Below, one piece after another: positions 42,089 through 45,610 of a DNA stretch of 45,610 nt. The translations under genes were made by a program, and so were the position numbers. The notes below the pieces were generated by a model that did no database searches, was not told the origin of the DNA, and saw only the letters and a list, made by a program, of their open reading frames with translations. The number at the start of each line of letters is the position of its first letter. Position 1 is the stretch's first letter. Source of the DNA: Marisediminitalea oceani (lineage in GTDB: Bacteria > Pseudomonadota > Gammaproteobacteria > Enterobacterales > Alteromonadaceae); assembly GCF_003731635.1 (NCBI RefSeq), contig NZ_RCUA01000001.1, forward strand, positions 1-45,610, written 5' to 3'.

Positions 42089-43513
42089 ATGGCCCATTCA
42101 TCACAACTGCTCACCGGCCCCATTCACAAAGCGCTGTTGTCACTCGCTATTCCCATTGTGATAAGCCAGCTCTTACAGTCTGCCTATCAACTGACCGATG
42201 CGTTTTGGGTGGGCCGACTAGGCCCGGCAGAAGTAGCCGCCGTGTCGATCAGTATGCCGGTAACTTTTCTGGTGATCGCCATTGGTGCCGGGCTTGCCAT
42301 GGCCGGTGCCACACTGGCCGCTCAGTATATTGGCGCCGGGCGAAGAGAGGAGGTCGACAAAGTCTCAGCCCAAACCTTATTGATGGTACTGGTTATGTCT
42401 ACAATACTGGGGACCTGTGGATACTGGTTGTCGCCCCATTTTCTGACCCTGCTTAAAGTCGAACCCGAGGTTTACAGCAACGCCCTGAGCTTTATGCATG
42501 TCTCTTTCATCGGCGTGATCTTTGTATTTACCTTCAACATGTTTCAGGCATTAATGCGCGGTATTGGCGAGGTGCGGATTCCACTCCTGATTGTGCTTGG
42601 CACCGTACTGCTAAACCTGGTGCTCGACCCGCTGTTTATCTTCGGTTATGGCATCATGCCAGGCCTGGGCGTAACCGGCGCGGCCCTGGCCACCCTGGTT
42701 ACCCAGGCCATTGCGGCATTAATCGGTATCGGCATTTTACTTAAAGGCCGCCATGGTATTCATGTGCGACTGCGCTATTTTATTCCGGATTACAGCTATA
42801 TCCGCCGGGCGTTTTTCTTAGGTATTCCCGGCTCAGTGGATCTCTCCGCACGCGCCCTGGGGCAAATTATAATGTCGTTCCTGGTAGCCAGCTTCGGCAC
42901 TGTGACCATTGCCTCTTACGGTGTGGGCAATAACATTTTGATGTTTGTTACCATTCCGGCGTTAGGGCTGGGCATGGCGATATCGACCCTGGTGGGGCAG
43001 AATCTCGGCGCCGGGCAGATCGAGCGTGCCTCACAGGCCGCCACCACCGGCGCAATCTGGGGCTTTGTTTCACTTAGCCTGGTTGGCGGACTGAGCTTTT
43101 TGCTGGCGCCGCAAATCATTGCGTTTTTCGTGCCCGAACAACCTGAAGTTATCGCCACCGGCGCTCAGTTTGTTGAAGTAATGGCACTGACCTGGGGCGG
43201 TATGGCCGTGCAGGTATGCATTACCGGTGCTTTTCGGGCATCCGGCAATATGATAAACGCCATGGTGCTGTCGCTATTATCGCAGTGGGTGTTTTTATTC
43301 CCTATTGCATTTGTCTTATCAAAACACACAGAGCTCGGTAAAGCCGGTATCTGGTGGGCCTTTGCGGCTACCAACATCCTGATTGGTATTGTGAGTGTCT
43401 GCTGGCTGGCCCGGGGTAGCTGGAAGCACACCAAACTCACTCAGCAAAAGCAGGAAGTGCTGCATGTTACCGAAGAGGCCCTGCGTGAATCAGACGATCA
43501 TTACTATCCTTAA
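42089..43513 (+). CDS. MATE-family efflux transporter
   Basis: This 474-aa protein has about twelve transmembrane helices and the MATE pattern: LSLAIPIVISQLLQSAYQLT, DAFWVGRLGPAEVAAVSIS, ATLAAQYIGAGRREEVDK, and, in the second half, LGMAISTLVGQNLGAGQIER. It should export cationic drugs or metabolites by Na+ or H+ antiport; substrate is unknown. The ATG has GGAG eight bases upstream. The next gene (RidA family) starts 15 bp downstream and may be co-transcribed. Confidence 0.92.
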   Translation: MAHSSQLLTGPIHKALLSLAIPIVISQLLQSAYQLTDAFWVGRLGPAEVAAVSISMPVTFLVIAIGAGLAMAGATLAAQYIGAGRREEVDKVSAQTLLMVLVMSTILGTCGYWLSPHFLTLLKVEPEVYSNALSFMHVSFIGVIFVFTFNMFQALMRGIGEVRIPLLIVLGTVLLNLVLDPLFIFGYGIMPGLGVTGAALATLVTQAIAALIGIGILLKGRHGIHVRLRYFIPDYSYIRRAFFLGIPGSVDLSARALGQIIMSFLVASFGTVTIASYGVGNNILMFVTIPALGLGMAISTLVGQNLGAGQIERASQAATTGAIWGFVSLSLVGGLSFLLAPQIIAFFVPEQPEVIATGAQFVEVMALTWGGMAVQVCITGAFRASGNMINAMVLSLLSQWVFLFPIAFVLSKHTELGKAGIWWAFAATNILIGIVSVCWLARGSWKHTKLTQQKQEVLHVTEEALRESDDHYYP

Positions 43514-43528
43514 CTCAGAGAAACCACT

Positions 43529-43891
43529 ATGAAAATCCACCGTATTAATCCCACCCAACGTTGGTCAGACATCACCGTTTTTAACGGCATTGCCAACTTT
43601 GTTGAAGTACCGGAAACTGACGAAGTACTGGACATTGAAGGTCAGGTGAGCGCTATTTTTGCGCAGGCAGAGGCCTCTCTTGCTTTAATCGGCAGCGATA
43701 AGTCGCGCATTCTGAGTGTGACAATTTACCTTACCGATTTTAGCCTGGTCGACCGCCTGAATGCCGTGTGGGATGCCTGGTTTGATGAGGGCACAGCGCC
43801 AAGCCGCGCGTGCGTAAAAGTGGAGCTGGCCGACCCGGACTGGCTGCTGGAAATGGCCTTTACCGTGGCCGCGGGCGAAGCCTATTTATAA
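43529..43891 (+). CDS. RidA/YjgF-family protein (second paralogue)
   Basis: This 120-aa protein belongs to the RidA superfamily: a compact chorismate-mutase-like fold with IFAQAEASLALIGSDKSRIL, VTIYLTDFSLVDRLNAVWDAW, and the conserved arginine in GTAPSRACVKVELADPDWLLEM. The N-terminal half (MKIHRINPTQRWSDITVFNG) diverges from canonical RidA (15371-15757), so its substrate is probably different; several superfamily clades are not deaminases of 2-aminoacrylate. It follows the MATE transporter by 15 bp. Confidence 0.88.
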   Translation: MKIHRINPTQRWSDITVFNGIANFVEVPETDEVLDIEGQVSAIFAQAEASLALIGSDKSRILSVTIYLTDFSLVDRLNAVWDAWFDEGTAPSRACVKVELADPDWLLEMAFTVAAGEAYL

Positions 43892-43892
43892 G

Positions 43893-43925
43893 CGCTCATG
43901 GAGCGGCCTCTGCCGCTCCTACAAG
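43893..43925. repeat. REP-like palindromic element between convergent genes
   Basis: GGAGCGGC and GCCGCTCC (43900-43907 and 43912-43919) form a perfect 8-bp stem with a CTCT loop. On the minus strand the hairpin is preceded by GTAG, reading GTAGGAGCGGC, the tetranucleotide-plus-hairpin layout of bacterial REP elements. No T-tract follows on either strand, so it is not a standard terminator. One copy is seen in this window. Confidence 0.5.
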
Positions 43926-43930
43926 CACAA

Positions 43931-45571
43931 TTAGCTTTCTTTTACCTGATTACGCAACACAAATTTCTGAATTTTACCGGTGGACGTTTTCGGCAGTTCA
44001 CCAAATACGATTTTCTTCGGCACTTTAAAGCGCGCCATATTGTTACGGCAGAATTCAATTACCTCGTCGGCGCTTACCTGCATACCGTCTTTAAGCTTAA
44101 TAAACGCGGCGGGCACTTCTCCCCACTTTTCATCCGGCTGGGCCACCACTGCAGCTTCAATAATGGCCTGATGGCGATAAAGCACGTCTTCTACCTCGAT
44201 ACTCGAGATATTTTCCCCACCGGAGATAATGATATCTTTGGAGCGGTCCTTAATTTCGGCATAACCGTCGGGATGCCACACCGCCAGGTCGCCCGAGTGG
44301 AACCAGCCGCCCTCAAAGGAATCCTCGGTGGTTGAGGGATTCTTTAAATAGCCTTTCATTACCACGTTACCGCGCATAAAGATTTCGCCCACGGTTTTAC
44401 CGTCCTGTGGCACCGGCTCAAGGGTAGTGGGGTTAGCCACCATAATGTCTTCCTGCATGGGCACCTTAACGCCCTGCCGGGCTTTCTTTCTGGCCTTTTC
44501 TTCAATGGGCAGTTCGTCCCACTCGTCGTGCCAGGCGCACACCACACACGGGCCGTAGGTCTCAGTTAAACCGTAGACATGGGTTACCGCAAAGCCCATT
44601 TCTTCCATGCCCTGAATAACCGCTGCCGGTGGTGCTGCGCCCGCCGTCATGACACTCACCTGATGCTCTATGCCCTGCTTTAACTCATCCGGCGCATTGT
44701 TGAGCATGTTCAGCACAATGGGCGCACCGCAGAAGTAGTTCACGCCGTCTTCTTTGATGGCATGGTAAATCGCATCAGGCCGAACGTGACGTAAGCACAC
44801 ACTCACGCCGGCATTGGCGGCAATGGTCCAGGGAAAGCACCAGCCATTACAGTGGAACATGGGCAATGTCCACAAATAACGGGGATGCGGCGCCATATTC
44901 CACGACACAATATTGCTTACGGCGTTAAGGTAAGCGCCGCGGTGGTGATACACCACGCCTTTTGGGTCGCCGGTAGTGCCCGACGTATAGTTAAGCGTAA
45001 TGGCATCCCATTCATCCTCAGGCAATGACCACTCGTAACCTGACGCATCGCCGCCGGCAATAAACGCTTCGTAGTCCATTTCGCCAATCAGTTCGCCGCC
45101 TTCGTAATAGGGATCATCAATATCAATCACTAACGGCTTTTTGCTGAGCATCTTGATGGCTTTGCCAACCACTTCGGAAAATTCGCGGTCAACCACGACT
45201 ACCTTAGCCTCACCATGCTGCAGAATGAACGCGATGGCTTCGGCATCAAGGCGAATATTAACGGCATTTAATACTGCGCCGGTCATCGGCACGCCAAAGT
45301 GGGCTTCAAATAGTTCTGGTAAGTTGGGCGAGATAAACGCCACGGTGTCGCCCTTGCCGATGCCCCGCTGGGTAAGCGCACTGGCCAGCTGCTGGGTGCG
45401 TTGGTAAGTTTCAGCCCAGGTGCGGCGGGTTTGCTGATGAATAACCGCCAGATGATTAGGGTACACCGCCGCGGTTCGTTTGATAAAAGACAACGGGCTT
45501 AAGGCCGCAAAGTTGGCCGGATTCTGGTCGAGTCCTAACGCGTAGGGGTTATGATGATGTGTAGGGTTCAT
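43931..45571 (-). CDS. Acyl-CoA synthetase (AMP-forming), DmdB/AAE-like
   Basis: This 546-aa adenylating enzyme activates a carboxylic acid to its CoA thioester. The P-loop motif YTSGTTGDPKGVVYHHRG (about 194-211), TLPMFHCNGWCFPWT, YGLTETYGP, GWFHSGDLAVWHPDGYAEIK and RSKDIIISGGENIS are clear, with the C-terminal catalytic lysine in LPKTSTGKIQKF. MFHCNGW is typical of the medium/short-chain group that includes DmdB, the methylmercaptopropionyl-CoA ligase, and plant AAE enzymes; the exact acid is not decidable. The ATG at 45571 has AAGGA seven bases upstream; seven codons earlier (45592) lacks support. The upstream region leaves the window. Confidence 0.92.
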   Translation of the reverse strand: MNPTHHHNPYALGLDQNPANFAALSPLSFIKRTAAVYPNHLAVIHQQTRRTWAETYQRTQQLASALTQRGIGKGDTVAFISPNLPELFEAHFGVPMTGAVLNAVNIRLDAEAIAFILQHGEAKVVVVDREFSEVVGKAIKMLSKKPLVIDIDDPYYEGGELIGEMDYEAFIAGGDASGYEWSLPEDEWDAITLNYTSGTTGDPKGVVYHHRGAYLNAVSNIVSWNMAPHPRYLWTLPMFHCNGWCFPWTIAANAGVSVCLRHVRPDAIYHAIKEDGVNYFCGAPIVLNMLNNAPDELKQGIEHQVSVMTAGAAPPAAVIQGMEEMGFAVTHVYGLTETYGPCVVCAWHDEWDELPIEEKARKKARQGVKVPMQEDIMVANPTTLEPVPQDGKTVGEIFMRGNVVMKGYLKNPSTTEDSFEGGWFHSGDLAVWHPDGYAEIKDRSKDIIISGGENISSIEVEDVLYRHQAIIEAAVVAQPDEKWGEVPAAFIKLKDGMQVSADEVIEFCRNNMARFKVPKKIVFGELPKTSTGKIQKFVLRNQVKES

Positions 45572-45610
45572 GGGTATCCTTATCGCATTCAAACAAGCGT
45601 TTAATTTATT

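Noticed and set aside
1..45610. CRISPR arrays, tRNA/rRNA genes, prophage or plasmid genes
   Set aside because: I looked for regular spacer-repeat arrays, tRNA-like cloverleaf ends and phage or conjugation genes and saw none. Apart from IS66 the window is ordinary chromosomal DNA.

Overview
The window looks like chromosomal DNA of a marine gammaproteobacterium, most likely Alteromonadales (Alteromonas, Aestuariibacter or a relative). This placement is inferred from three things. The housekeeping order is gammaproteobacterial: gmk-rpoZ-spoT-ridA, then recG-rsmJ, and hemC-hemD-hemX-hemY. TonB-dependent receptors are prominent, including a large Oar-type one. There are also several secreted or lipoprotein hydrolases. 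No 16S, tRNA or CRISPR sequence was seen.

Layout. Bases 2-1530 are a complete single-ORF IS66-family insertion sequence with 29-bp terminal inverted repeats. It sits inside a FAD-dependent tryptophan-halogenase gene, of which only the C-terminal part (1531-2105) is in the window; that part also carries a frameshifting 13-bp tandem duplication. Bases 2256-6502 form an iron-siderophore operon: a TonB receptor, a small membrane protein and a PepSY membrane protein, behind a promoter whose -10 lies in a Fur-type box. Bases 6670-13245 are minus-strand genes: a YhiN-type flavoprotein, a carboxylesterase lipoprotein, a Prx5-type peroxiredoxin, rsmJ and recG. Bases 13424-15279 hold a secreted protein of unknown function, a PaiB-like FMN protein and a secreted thioredoxin-fold protein. 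Bases 15371-19017 are ridA, spoT, rpoZ and gmk on the minus strand, with a strong terminator-like hairpin between rpoZ and spoT.

Bases 19196-24000 are an esterase and the heme genes hemC-hemD-hemX-hemY. They are followed by three poorly known genes (24063-26033): a membrane-anchored winged-helix regulator whose domain order is the reverse of ToxR/CadC, a small four-helix membrane protein and a secreted Sel1-repeat protein. A triple 11-bp direct repeat lies between the first two. Bases 26059-28150 are feoB and feoA (ferrous iron import), with an upstream box nearly identical to the one before the siderophore operon. After a VOC-family gene come an Oar-like TonB receptor (28891-31950), a 473-bp AT-rich regulatory gap rich in repeats, a Tat-exported PhoX-family protein, ycjF/ycjX, an M24 peptidase, a DUF885 lipoprotein peptidase, a degenerate S41-type protein, an RhlE-like helicase, a MATE transporter, a second RidA-family gene and an acyl-CoA synthetase.

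Iron links several parts: siderophore-iron uptake, ferrous iron uptake and heme synthesis all occur here. The most unusual unit is the inverted-topology regulator with its two companions and candidate operator. The IS66/halogenase junction and the repeat-rich promoter of the Oar receptor come next. All functional names rest on motif recognition by eye; no database search was run.
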